Source of the DNA: Methylobacterium variabile
GTDB lineage: Bacteria; Pseudomonadota; Alphaproteobacteria; Rhizobiales; Beijerinckiaceae
NCBI RefSeq assembly: GCF_001043975.1
Contig: NZ_LABY01000102.1
Location: forward strand, 1 to 64,000
Direction: 5' to 3'
DNA length: 64,000 nucleotides
In this document: one piece after another, positions 16,263 through 25,089 of the stretch
Layout of the letters: each line of letters starts with the position of its first letter
How positions within the stretch are numbered: position 1 is the first letter of the stretch
The notes under the pieces: generated by a model
What the model was told of the DNA's origin: nothing
What the model saw: only the letters and a program-made list of their open reading frames with translations
Databases searched by the model: none
Translations under genes and position numbers: made by a program

Positions 16263-18458
16263 ATGAGCACGACGCCCGAGCGGCGCTTCCCCCGAACGGC
16301 CCGCGCCCGGGTGCCGACGATCCTCCAGATGGAGGCCGCCGAGTGCGGTGCTGCGTGCCTCGCGATGGTGCTCGCCCATCACGGGCGATGGATTCCCCTG
16401 GAGGAGCTGCGCGTCGCCTGCGGCGTGTCGCGGGACGGCAGCAAGGCCCGCAACATCGTGCGGGCGGCCCGCACCTACGGGCTGACGGCCGAGGGCTGGC
16501 GCACCGAGCCGTCCAAGCTCGCCGGCAAGCCGCTGCCCGCGATCCTGTTCTGGGAGTTCAACCACTTCGTGGTGCTGGAGGGCGTGGACCGCCGCGTCGT
16601 CCACCTCAACGACCCGGCGACCGGACCCCGTACGGTCACGCACGAGGAGTTCGACCGCGCCTTCACCGGCGTGATGCTGACGATGGCGCCGGGTCCGGAC
16701 TTCGTGCGGTCGGGCCTGCGCCCGAACGCCTGGCGGTCGGTGCGCGAGGGGCTCGCCACCTCCCGCGGCGCCGTGGCCTTCCTCGTGCTCGCCGGCGCGG
16801 CGGCGCTGGCGCCGGGCGTCTTCGTGCCGGCCGCGACCAAGATCTTCGTCGACGACATCCTGCTCGATCACCTGACCGACTGGATCCGGCCGCTGCTCCT
16901 CGGCCTCGCCTTCGCGGCCGTGCTGAGCGGCCTGCTCGGCTGGCTGCAGGGCCACGTCCTGGCGCGGCTCCAGTGGAAGCTGGGGGTCTCGCTCGGCCTG
17001 CGCCTGACCTGGCACCTGCTGCGGCTCCAGCCGAGCTTCTTCGCCCAGCGCCACGCCGGCGACGTCGCGAGCCGGCTGGCGACGACCGAGCGGGCCTGCG
17101 ACCTGATCGGCAGCCAGGTCTCCGCCCTGCTGGTGACCGGGCTCGCGACCGTGTTCTACGGGTGCCTCATGGCCCTCTACGACCCGGTCCTGGCCACGAT
17201 CGGGCTCGGGCTCGCCCTGATCAACGTCGTGTTCGTCCGTCTGGTGGCCCGGCGCCAGGAGGACGCGGCGCGCGCGGTGATGCGCGAGCAGGCTCGGCTC
17301 GGCAGCCTCTCGATCACCGGCATCCAATCCATCGAGACGCTCAAGGCGACCGCGTCCGAGGACGACTTCCTCGACCGCTGGGCCAATGCCCAGGCGCGCA
17401 CCATGAACGCGCTGCACCGGATGCAGGTGCCGCTCCAGATGCTCGGCGTGATCCCGGCGGCGCTCGGAGCCCTGACCGTGGCGGCGATCCTCGGCGTCGG
17501 CGGCCTGCGCGCCATGGACGGGCTGATCACGGTCGGCACCCTGGCGGCGTTCCAGTCCGTGCTGGCGAGCTTCCTCGTTCAGGTGAACGGCCTCGTCGGC
17601 ATCGCCTCCGGGATGCGCGAGTTGCGCGTCGCGATGGAGCGCGTCGACGACGTGCTGCGATACCCGCTCGACCGCCGCGCCGCGCCCGATTCCGGCCCGG
17701 ACGCCGCCGGGGACGGCGCGGCCGTGCCGCCCCGGCGCCTGTCGGGAACGGTGGCGATCGAGAACCTCGCCTTCGGCTACAACCCGCTCGACCCGGCCCT
17801 CGTCGAGGGCTTCTCGGTCGCGGTCGCTCCGGGCGCCCGCATCGCGCTCGTCGGTCCGTCCGGCAGCGGCAAGTCCACGATCGCACGCCTGATCGTCGGG
17901 CTCGCCGAGCCGTGGGAGGGCAGCATCCGCTTCGACGGCCTGCCCGCCGCGGGAATCCCGCAGGGCGTGCGCTGTGCCTCCATCGCCTACGTCGACCAGA
18001 CCGTCGTGCTGATGGAGGGGAGCGTGCGCGACAACCTCTCCCTCTGGGACCCGCGGATCGACGAGCGCGCGATCGTCGCGGCGGCGCGGGACGCCGGGCT
18101 CCACGAGGTCATCGCGGCGCGTCCCGGCGGGTACGACGCGGCCGTGAGCGAGGGCGGCGCCAACTGGTCGGGCGGGCAGGCGCAGCGCCTGGAGATCGCC
18201 AGGGCCCTGGCGCTCAAGCCCAGCATCCTCGTGCTCGACGAGGCGACGAGCGCCCTCGACGCGGTGACCGAGGCGCAGATCCTGGACAACCTGCGCCGGC
18301 GCGGCTGCACCCTCATCCTGGTCACCCACCGGCTCAGCGCGATCCGCGACTGCGACGAGATCCTGGTGCTCGACCGCGGCCGGATCGTCGAGCGCGGCAC
18401 GCACGACGCGCTCTACGGGCAGGCCGGCCCCTACGCGGAGCTGATCCGTGCTGCTTGA
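16263..18458 (+). CDS. NHLP-type peptidase/permease/ATPase ABC exporter (C39 protease domain)
   Basis: A 731-residue exporter that trims double-glycine leaders and pumps the mature peptide out. The N-terminal C39 peptidase shows Cys28 in MEAAECGAACLAMVL, His101 in NHFVVLEGV and Asp117 in HLNDPATGP, a complete catalytic triad. Six membrane helices follow (about residues 160-440), then an ATPase with Walker [10 protein letters not shown] (531-539), signature WSGGQAQRLEIARAL, Walker B ILVLDEATSALD and the THRLS H-loop. It starts 8 bases after the adaptor gene and overlaps the next gene by 11 bases. All catalytic elements are intact. Likely cargo is the peptide encoded at 21770. Confidence 0.9.
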   Translation: MSTTPERRFPRTARARVPTILQMEAAECGAACLAMVLAHHGRWIPLEELRVACGVSRDGSKARNIVRAARTYGLTAEGWRTEPSKLAGKPLPAILFWEFNHFVVLEGVDRRVVHLNDPATGPRTVTHEEFDRAFTGVMLTMAPGPDFVRSGLRPNAWRSVREGLATSRGAVAFLVLAGAAALAPGVFVPAATKIFVDDILLDHLTDWIRPLLLGLAFAAVLSGLLGWLQGHVLARLQWKLGVSLGLRLTWHLLRLQPSFFAQRHAGDVASRLATTERACDLIGSQVSALLVTGLATVFYGCLMALYDPVLATIGLGLALINVVFVRLVARRQEDAARAVMREQARLGSLSITGIQSIETLKATASEDDFLDRWANAQARTMNALHRMQVPLQMLGVIPAALGALTVAAILGVGGLRAMDGLITVGTLAAFQSVLASFLVQVNGLVGIASGMRELRVAMERVDDVLRYPLDRRAAPDSGPDAAGDGAAVPPRRLSGTVAIENLAFGYNPLDPALVEGFSVAVAPGARIALVGPSGSGKSTIARLIVGLAEPWEGSIRFDGLPAAGIPQGVRCASIAYVDQTVVLMEGSVRDNLSLWDPRIDERAIVAAARDAGLHEVIAARPGGYDAAVSEGGANWSGGQAQRLEIARALALKPSILVLDEATSALDAVTEAQILDNLRRRGCTLILVTHRLSAIRDCDEILVLDRGRIVERGTHDALYGQAGPYAELIRAA

Positions 18459-21318
18459 GTTCCCCGAGCGGACCGCCGGCGCCACGGGCGCCGGCAGGGC
18501 CGCCGACGAGGCCGTCATGGTCGTCGGCCAAGGCCTGCGGGTCGAGGCCGGCAGGGCCGAGCTCTACGTCGAGCGTCCCGGGCGGGCCGGTCGCCGCCGC
18601 CGCCTCGCCACCCTGCGCGCGGGCGAGATCGCGCTTCCTCTTCCCCACGACGACCGGGCGGTGCGCCTCCTGGCCCTCCCGGCGCCCGGCGCGCAGCTCT
18701 CGACCTTCAGGCCGGACGCTTTTCTGGAGCGGCTCGACGCGGTCGTCCCCGAGGCGATCGCCGCCGTGGAGGCGTGGATCGGGCGCACGCTCGATGCCCT
18801 CGCCGAGCCGGTCCCGGGCCGTCCGGCCCTTCTCGCCGAGGGCGCCGGCCGGCTCGATCCGGGCCTCGCCGCGCGGTCCGGGCACGGGCTGCTCTGGATC
18901 GCCGTGGAGGCCGGAACCGTCCGGGTCGGCCTTCCGGGCGCCGGTCCGTGTCGCCCGGGCGATCCGCCGGTCGCGGTCACGGCCTCGGCCGGCGGCGTCG
19001 CGACCGACGACGGTGCGCGGATCCTCGGCCGGTCGAGCGCGACGCTCGCCGCCGCCGGGGAGCTCGCGGGCGCCGTGCTCGGGCATCAGGAGCGGCTCGC
19101 TCAAGTCCTGATCGCGGCGGAGGCGGCGTGCGACGCGCTCGAGGCCGCACTGGTCGGCGGCAAGGCGGCGCGCGACCGTTCGGTCCTGGCCGCCACCGTC
19201 GCGCCGCTGGTCGCCTCCCACGGCGCGGGCGCCCCGGGGGAGGCGTCCCTCGCCACGGCCTTCCGCGCTGTGGCCGAGGCCGGCGCCGCGACCCTGCCCG
19301 GCGGCCCGCCGCCGGACGTCGCGGACGATGCGGCGACGAGCGGGGCGCGCCCCGTCGAGCGGCAGGTCGCCGATCTCGCGGCCTGGGCCGGGCTGCACCC
19401 ACGCCGGATCCGGCTGAAGCCGGGGTGGTGGCGCCGGGGCGGCCAACCGGTCCTCGGCTTTCGCACCGACGGCACTCCGGTGGCGCTGATCGCCGGCACG
19501 GGCTGGCGCGGCGGCTACCGCATGCGGGAGGCCGGACGCCTTCGCGGCGTCGGATCCCGCGAGGCCGCCGGGTTGGCCGAGCACGGCTACGTGCTGCAGC
19601 GCCGGCTGCCCGATCGTCCCATCGACGGTCGCGGCCTGCTCCGCTTCGCCGGGCCGCTCGCCCTGCCGGCGCTCCTCGCGGTGCTGGGGATCGGGCTGGC
19701 CGGCAGCCTGCTCGGCCTCGCGGTGCCGGTGGCCACCAACATCCTGTTCGAGACGGTGATTCCGGCGGCCTCCCGCCCGGAGCTCGTCCAGCTCGTCGCC
19801 GGCATCGCGGCGCTCGGCCTCGGCGGGATCGTGTTCGAGCTCGTGCGCGGCTTCCTGTTCCTGCGGCTCACCACGCTGCTCAACACCGACCTCGAGGGGG
19901 CGGTGTGGGACCGGCTGCTTCGCCTTCCCGCCGGCTTCTTCCGTGATCACGCCGCGGGCGACCTGGCCCTTCGGGCCGCTTCCATCAACCAGATGCGCGA
20001 CGCGGTCGGCGGTACGGTGATCGGCACCGTGCTGTCCGCGGCGTTCTCGGTCTCCAGCCTCGCCCTGATCCTGACCTACGACTGGCGGCTCGCCCTGGTG
20101 GCGGTGGCGCTCGCGCTCGTCCAGCTCGCCGTGATGACGGCGGTGAACCTGCGCCTGCTCGGCTGGAAGCGACGCATCCTGGACATGGAGGGGCGGCTCC
20201 AGGCCGTGTCGCTCCAGCTGATCCAGGGCATCGCCAAGCTCAAGGTCGCGGGTGCGGAGGCGCGCGGCTTCGCCCGGTGGGCGCCGCTGTTCGTCGAGCG
20301 CCGCGAGCTGGAACTGCGCGAGAACGGACTGCTGGCCAGGTTCTCGGCCTTCGGCGCCGCCTACGGCATCGCCGCCGCCGCCCTGATGATCGGCATCGTG
20401 GGCCTGGGGGGCCTCGAGATCGGGGTCGGCGGCTTCGTCGCCTTCAACGCCGCCTACGGGCAGTTCATGGCCGCGACGCTCTCCCTCGGCACGGCCCTGC
20501 CGGCCCTCCTCTCCCTGCATCCGCTCTCCGAGCGCGCCGGGCCGGTCCTGGCGGCCACCCCGGAGAATCTCGGCCGGCGCGGGGCGGCCCACGACCTGCG
20601 CGGCGCCATCGAGCTCGCCGACGTCGCGTTCCGCTATCACGCCGACGGACCGCCGGTCCTCGACGGTGTCTCGATCCTCGCGCGGCCCGGAGAGTTCATC
20701 GGCATCGTCGGCACGTCCGGCTCGGGCAAGTCGACCCTGATGCGGCTCCTCCTGGGGTTCGAGCAGCCGCAGCGCGGCTCGGTGTTCTTCGACGACCAGG
20801 ACCTGACCGGCCTCGATCTGCGGGCGGTGCGCCGGCAGATGGGCGTCGTGCTCCAGTCGAGCCGCACGACGGGCGGCACCCTGATGGAGTGCATCCTGAA
20901 CGGCGCGGCCCTCACCGAGGCCGATGCCTGGGAGGCCGCGCGCCTCGCCGGGTTCGACGACGATATCCGGGCGATGCCGATGCGCATGCACACCTACGTG
21001 GGGGAGGATGGCGGCCTCCTCTCGGGCGGCCAGCGCCAGCGCCTCCTGATCGCGCGGGCGGTGGTGCGGCGCCCTCGCATCCTACTGTTCGACGAGGCCA
21101 CGAGCGCGCTCGACAACCGCACCCAGCAGATCGTCTCCGAGGGGCTGGAGCAGCTCGACGCCACCCGCCTCGTCGTCGCCCACCGGCTCTCGACCGTGCA
21201 GAAGGCGGACCGGATCTACGTGCTCGACGCCGGCCGCGTCGTCGAGCAGGGAAGCTACCGGGAGCTGCTGGAGCGCGGCGGCCTGTTCGCCGCCCTGGCC
21301 CTGCGCCAGCTCGCGTGA
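18448..21318 (+). CDS. NHLP-type second ABC permease/ATPase subunit
   Basis: A 956-residue protein from a GTG inside the end of the preceding gene (11-base overlap, translational coupling). Residues 1-390 form a soluble sensor-like region typical of the NHLM second subunit, with no C39 triad. Six membrane helices follow (about 400-660), then an ATPase with Walker A GTSGSGKST (about 755-763), signature LSGGQRQRL, Walker B ILLFDEATSALDN and AHRLS. It probably works as a heterodimer with the C39-bearing subunit or in a later step. The length and long N-terminal extension fit the family. Confidence 0.88.
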   Translation: MLLEFPERTAGATGAGRAADEAVMVVGQGLRVEAGRAELYVERPGRAGRRRRLATLRAGEIALPLPHDDRAVRLLALPAPGAQLSTFRPDAFLERLDAVVPEAIAAVEAWIGRTLDALAEPVPGRPALLAEGAGRLDPGLAARSGHGLLWIAVEAGTVRVGLPGAGPCRPGDPPVAVTASAGGVATDDGARILGRSSATLAAAGELAGAVLGHQERLAQVLIAAEAACDALEAALVGGKAARDRSVLAATVAPLVASHGAGAPGEASLATAFRAVAEAGAATLPGGPPPDVADDAATSGARPVERQVADLAAWAGLHPRRIRLKPGWWRRGGQPVLGFRTDGTPVALIAGTGWRGGYRMREAGRLRGVGSREAAGLAEHGYVLQRRLPDRPIDGRGLLRFAGPLALPALLAVLGIGLAGSLLGLAVPVATNILFETVIPAASRPELVQLVAGIAALGLGGIVFELVRGFLFLRLTTLLNTDLEGAVWDRLLRLPAGFFRDHAAGDLALRAASINQMRDAVGGTVIGTVLSAAFSVSSLALILTYDWRLALVAVALALVQLAVMTAVNLRLLGWKRRILDMEGRLQAVSLQLIQGIAKLKVAGAEARGFARWAPLFVERRELELRENGLLARFSAFGAAYGIAAAALMIGIVGLGGLEIGVGGFVAFNAAYGQFMAATLSLGTALPALLSLHPLSERAGPVLAATPENLGRRGAAHDLRGAIELADVAFRYHADGPPVLDGVSILARPGEFIGIVGTSGSGKSTLMRLLLGFEQPQRGSVFFDDQDLTGLDLRAVRRQMGVVLQSSRTTGGTLMECILNGAALTEADAWEAARLAGFDDDIRAMPMRMHTYVGEDGGLLSGGQRQRLLIARAVVRRPRILLFDEATSALDNRTQQIVSEGLEQLDATRLVVAHRLSTVQKADRIYVLDAGRVVEQGSYRELLERGGLFAALALRQLA

Positions 21319-21769
21319 CGCGGGTGCCGGACGACGGCACCGGACGCGCATCGCCCGCCCGCACGGCGACGCCGCGGCCCACCATGGGCGTCGCTCCCCG
21401 TATCCGGGAACCTGCCTCCCTCGCAGGGACGCAAGACGGCGTGCCGGCCGCGATCGTCCACGCCGTTATCCCGGGCCGCGCAGCGGAGCCGGGACGGCGA
21501 TCGGGCTTCAGCTCCGCCTTACCGAGCGAGCGGGCTCACCCGACCTGCCGGCTGCGGCCGGTCCGAGGAGCGAGCATCACGGCAAGGCACCGTGCAGGCC
21601 AGGACTGAATTGCAGACAAAGCTACTGATGTTGTCAAAGCAAAATTAACTCTCGCAGGAGCTGCGCAGCAGGTGGCCTGAATGATGTCGTCGGTGCAACA
21701 ATAGGGTAATGGATGATCGCTACTCCTGTTGTCAGGCGCTGACGGCGCTACTAGCCCCGGGAGGCTTTG
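21319..21769. other. Intergenic region between exporter operon and peptide gene
   Basis: About 450 bases. Just after the exporter stop, GGTGCCG-gacga-CGGCACC (21323-21341) forms a 7-bp hairpin that may terminate or attenuate the operon. The middle is GC-rich with no supported gene. From about 21610 the sequence becomes mixed (aaagctactgatgttgtcaaagcaaaattaac), the likely promoter region of the peptide gene. Its strong ribosome-binding site GGGAGG sits at 21759-21764. Confidence 0.45.
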
Positions 21770-22039
21770 ATGACTGAGAACGCGACTGTCACGGCGCAGG
21801 TCGAGGATCGTAATCTGTCCGACGCGGATCTCGAGACGATCACGGGCGGGCAGGTCGAGCAGGGCGGTGCCTGGCGCCAGGGTTCCAAGGGGAACTGGGT
21901 CTACGAGGGCTGGGCGAAGGAAGGCTCGAAGAGCGAGACGTATACCAGCTCCACCCGGCGGGAATACGCCGAGGGCGGCAAGATCAATCTCTACAATCAC
22001 GACAACAAGCTGCTCAAGACCTACGACGGAGCGTTCTGA
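21770..22039 (+). CDS. Small peptide precursor with double-glycine (C39-type) leader
   Basis: An 89-residue precursor downstream of the C39 exporter operon. The leader contains NLSDADLETITGG, matching the LSxxELxxIxGG consensus recognised by C39 peptidases; cleavage after the Gly pair would release a mature peptide of about 60 residues starting QVEQGGAWRQG. The mature part is hydrophilic, Gly/Ser/Lys/Tyr/Trp-rich, cysteine-free and ends KTYDGAF. It therefore does not resemble a lantibiotic or a typical pore-forming class II bacteriocin. GGGAGG precedes the ATG, and a strong hairpin follows the stop. I do not recognise the mature sequence; cargo status is inferred from leader and context. Confidence 0.75.
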   Translation: MTENATVTAQVEDRNLSDADLETITGGQVEQGGAWRQGSKGNWVYEGWAKEGSKSETYTSSTRREYAEGGKINLYNHDNKLLKTYDGAF

Positions 22040-22046
22040 GATCGGC

Positions 22047-22082
22047 GGCACCGAAGGTTGAGAGACATCGACCTTCGGTGCC
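22047..22082 (+). terminator. Perfect 12-bp hairpin after the peptide gene
   Basis: GGCACCGAAGGT pairs perfectly with ACCTTCGGTGCC around a 12-base loop, starting 8 bases after the peptide stop codon. There is no T-tract, so it may act as a terminator of the high-GC type or protect the 3-prime end of a highly expressed small mRNA. Confidence 0.65.
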
Positions 22083-22183
22083 GTTCGCGAATTTCCGTCG
22101 ATCCCCGGCGGCTGCTACGGCCCTGCGGGTGCACGGGCTGCGGAGGGATGCAGTCCTGACGCTCCCATCCCTCCGACGCCAGT

Positions 22184-22360
22184 TATGAGCAACGGGCGCA
22201 GGTCGCGTCCTGTCTGAAGATGCTGCCCGAGGCCGCCGCTCAGCAACCTTGCCTATGTCGATCAGGGCTACGGGGGCGAGCGCGCGGCGAAGGCGGCCAC
22301 TGAACGCAGCATCACCCTGAAGGTGGCGAAGCTCGTCAGTTCGGCATGGGTGATACCGCC
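22184..22360 (+). pseudogene. IS5-type transposase remnant
   Basis: Two short pieces of a DDE transposase in different frames. The frame from 22184 reads YEQRAQVASCLKMLPEA, and from 22251 another frame reads AYVDQGYGGERAAKAATERS followed by ITLKVAKL. The AYVDQGYxGE block is typical of IS5-family transposases around the second catalytic Asp. The rest of the gene and its ends are missing. Non-functional debris next to the peptide gene. Confidence 0.6.
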
Positions 22361-22461
22361 GCGCCTTCGAACGGACCCGTTCGGAGGCGCAAGGCAAGCC
22401 CGAACGGGCGCCGGCGCTGATGCGCCGGACGCCTTCGCATCGACGTGTCGATGCGAAGGCG
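22361..22461. repeat. Cluster of four tandem hairpins
   Basis: Four inverted repeats lie head to tail within 101 bases: GCGCCTTCGAACG / CGTTCGGAGGCGC (22361-22390, one mismatch, 4-base loop); GCCCG / CGGGC (22398-22409); CCGGCGC / GCGCCGG (22411-22428); and a 15-bp perfect pair CGCCTTCGCATCGAC / GTCGATGCGAAGGCG with a 2-base loop (22430-22461). The region lies between convergent genes, directly after transposase debris. Confidence 0.7.
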
Positions 22462-22602
22462 CGAGGGTATGAGAGGGATCCCGCCCGCGGCGATGCCTCC
22501 TGATCCGACGAGCGGATCAGAAGCCAAGCCGAGCCGCAACCCGCAGAGTCGACCTCGGCGGCCGTTGTTGTAATGTTTCGCCGTAAAACAATCACGATAT
22601 AC

Positions 22603-23238
22603 TCAGTGATAAGATGCATATTCATCGTGGCCGATGAGCTTCCACCGTCCATGTTTCTTTCTGTATATGAAGACCGCAGTTTCCCCGTCTCCGAAGCTGG
22701 GGTATTTGTTGTTTTCGGTCTTGATCCATATCCGTCTGGAATTATCGCGAACCACGAAGGCAGTCCGATAGTCAATATCAAATATTGGATAGCTGAATTC
22801 TCTTCGTGATGTGTTGGTTGATGCGACTATTTGCTTGTCTCTGAAGGTGCTATTCCCTGAGTAGGTCGAAGCACCGAGAGCAGCGTCCTTGCGCTCCATC
22901 TGCTCCTTCTCGCTGCATATCAAACCTTCTGCGCCCGCACCTCTGCCGATGATATCCTTCGGCATTGTGGTACGGTGCGGAGGAGAAACGTCGCCGCGGA
23001 TCGGATATTTTATGTAATTCCTTACAGAATATGCATAAATGGGATGTGCAAGCCACTCATCTGAGATCACGCATTCCTTGTAGTAAGCCCGTTCATCTGA
23101 GATGATTTGCTTGAACAAGATGACCGCCTCCTTGTCGGAGCGGTCTAGGTCGTCTTTTGAAATCGCCATTCGGGGACCCAGTACGCACATCGCGACGACC
23201 GCCCCAACCAACGTAGCTTTGCACGTTCCTCCGAACAT
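22603..23238 (-). CDS. Secreted or membrane-anchored protein of unknown function, low GC
   Basis: A 211-residue protein with an N-terminal signal-like segment (ATLVGAVVAMCVLGPRMA) and a soluble domain. It has two Cys (KECVISDEW and EGLICSEKE) and a C-terminal RKKHGRWKLIGHDEYASYH, which recalls the end of NTF2-like/SnoaL-type small folds, a weak guess. The ATG at 23238 has AGGGGGATGG just upstream; a longer frame to 23361 is unlikely. Codon use is clearly less GC-rich than the neighbours, suggesting acquisition. No family recognised. Confidence 0.55.
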   Translation of the reverse strand: MFGGTCKATLVGAVVAMCVLGPRMAISKDDLDRSDKEAVILFKQIISDERAYYKECVISDEWLAHPIYAYSVRNYIKYPIRGDVSPPHRTTMPKDIIGRGAGAEGLICSEKEQMERKDAALGASTYSGNSTFRDKQIVASTNTSRREFSYPIFDIDYRTAFVVRDNSRRIWIKTENNKYPSFGDGETAVFIYRKKHGRWKLIGHDEYASYH

Positions 23239-23264
23239 CAACCATCCCCCTAGGTGACGTTCTG

Positions 23265-23477
23265 TCACCCGTCCGGACGGATGGCTGAGGTTGTGGTCCC
23301 GTTCAAGGCCCGGTGCACGCTGTCCACTCCAAGGCCAAGCCTTGCAGCGAACTTGGACCATGCTCGGCCCCTCAGCGTGCAGTCCCCCACCTCATGCGCC
23401 CTGGCCCTCGCCGTCGGATCCCCGTCCTTGTAGGGTCCCACTGCCCTCGCAATCCTCTCGCGCTGCCGCTCCAGCAT
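23265..23477 (-). CDS. Possible small helix-turn-helix protein
   Basis: A 70-residue candidate starting MLERQRERIARAVGPYKDGD after GGAGAG. It contains WSKFAARLGLGVDSVHRALNG, which has the shape of a helix-turn-helix. The frame is open upstream to 23594 (109 residues). It is on the same strand as, and 26 bases before, the secreted unknown, so the two could form a unit. Nothing else supports it; I regard it as tentative. Confidence 0.3.
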   Translation of the reverse strand: MLERQRERIARAVGPYKDGDPTARARAHEVGDCTLRGRAWSKFAARLGLGVDSVHRALNGTTTSAIRPDG

Positions 23478-23597
23478 CCTCTCTCCGTCCAACCGAGGCC
23501 GCTTCGGCCCGAGCGGTCCGGCCGGCGGAGTGAAGTCGGGGTGTCGGATCTCCGGGCCTGCCCCGGACCTTCGCCGCGTGCCGTCCCGCCGCATCGC

Positions 23598-25046
23598 TCA
23601 CTCGGTCGCCAGCCCCAGCATCGTACCCAGCGGCACGACCAGCGACGCACCGACGAAGACCCCGTCCTTCGCCCGGCGGGCCGAGTAGGGCTCGTAGAAC
23701 GAATCGGCGTTGACGACGTACTGGAGCACCGGCTCGAACCCGACGCCATGGCCGAGCTCGAACCGGGCATTGGCCTCGACCACGAGCTTGTCGCGGGGGT
23801 AGGGCTGGCCGGTTCCGCCCGAGACGCGGTTGGCTTCGCCCAGGAACGCGGCGAAGGCCGGGTTCAGGCGCTGCCATCTCAGCTTGAACCCGTAGGTGTC
23901 GTCGGGCCGGTCGCGGTCCGGCCCCGTGAGCAGCAGGCCCGCGAAGCTGTTGAAGCGGACCGAGACCGAGGCGTCGAGGGCGAGGCCGGTGCCCGAGTAG
24001 AGCGTGAGGGCCGTCGGGTTCCGGGCGCCCGCGTCCGCGCCGCCATCCGCCCGCCACACCGTCTGGCTCGTCGTCAGCACGACGCCCGACGTGCCGGATT
24101 TCCGGAAGGTCGCGGGGTCGCCCTCGAGGCCGCTCGTCAGGCCCGCGATCGTCCGGATGCTGTCCTCGTGGTCGGCGGTGTTGACGAAGCCGGTGAGGGA
24201 GACCCGTCCGGGATAGAGGCTGGTGGCGTAGTCGGTCTGGATCCCGACCTCCGTCATCACGCTCGCGCCGGCGATCCGCTCCGACCCCCACTCGAAGCCG
24301 CTGAGCCGGTTGGTGTCCGGATTGACGCTGAAGACGCCGGCCTGGACGTAGGCCGACGGCGACAGCCTGTAGGTGGCGTTGGCGCCCCAGACGGCGTAGA
24401 GGCTCGAGGTCCAGCCTGCGTTGAGGGCCAGCAGACTCTGGTAGCAGGTGTTGATCGTCCCGCAGGGCGGCAGCGCGTAGTAGCGGTCGGGATGCGTCCG
24501 GCCGATCTCGAGCACCAGGCGGTCGTCGAGGAGGCGCTGCTGGTAGGTCAGCAGCGACAGGCGCGTCGGGTACGGGTTGTAGGCCGGCTGATAGCCGGCG
24601 ACGCTGTCGCCGATCGCGTCGGCCATGCCGAGGTTGTGCACCAGCCCGAACACGCTCTGCGTGGCGTTGATCGTGCCGCCCGCGAGGCCGGCGATCCGCT
24701 CCAGGTCCGCGCTCATGCTCAGCACCAGGTAGGCGGCATGGGATTGCTGGCCGGGGCGCAGGCCGAGGGTCGGGTTGGCGGAGTAGAAGCTGTAGGCGGT
24801 GGCGTCGAAGGTCAGGCCCTGCGCCGCCGTCTCCGTCGCCCAGGCGGCGAGCGGACCGCTGCGGCCCGCGTCCTCGGCGCGCCGCGCGATCCGCGGATCG
24901 GTCCGCGGCTCGGTCGCGTCGAGCAGCTCGCCCGCCGGCGAGGCGATCTGCGCCAGTCCCGGCGCCGGACCGAGGGCGAGGCAGGCCGCAGGCAGGGCCA
25001 GCCGGAGGCAGGCCGGGACTCGCGTGGCCCGGAAAATCCGCTTCAT
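23598..25046 (-). CDS. Carbohydrate-selective porin, OprB family
   Basis: A 482-residue outer-membrane protein. The signal peptide (about residues 1-32, ending GPAPGLAQ) is followed by an Ala/Arg-rich linker and a beta-barrel with alternating aromatic strands, as in FSVNPDTNRLSGFEWGSE and VVEANARFELGHGVGFEPVL. It ends LVVPLGTMLGLATE rather than a terminal aromatic. A loop Cys pair is present (PPCGTINTCYQ). These features fit OprB-type porins, which admit sugars or other small solutes. It lies 43 bases downstream of the NRPS-like gene on the same strand, so they may be cotranscribed. A role in passage of that enzyme's product is speculative. Confidence 0.75.
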   Translation of the reverse strand: MKRIFRATRVPACLRLALPAACLALGPAPGLAQIASPAGELLDATEPRTDPRIARRAEDAGRSGPLAAWATETAAQGLTFDATAYSFYSANPTLGLRPGQQSHAAYLVLSMSADLERIAGLAGGTINATQSVFGLVHNLGMADAIGDSVAGYQPAYNPYPTRLSLLTYQQRLLDDRLVLEIGRTHPDRYYALPPCGTINTCYQSLLALNAGWTSSLYAVWGANATYRLSPSAYVQAGVFSVNPDTNRLSGFEWGSERIAGASVMTEVGIQTDYATSLYPGRVSLTGFVNTADHEDSIRTIAGLTSGLEGDPATFRKSGTSGVVLTTSQTVWRADGGADAGARNPTALTLYSGTGLALDASVSVRFNSFAGLLLTGPDRDRPDDTYGFKLRWQRLNPAFAAFLGEANRVSGGTGQPYPRDKLVVEANARFELGHGVGFEPVLQYVVNADSFYEPYSARRAKDGVFVGASLVVPLGTMLGLATE

Positions 25047-25089
25047 CGCGCACCACGCCGAACCGGGACGAGGGGGAGGGCGGCGCCGG

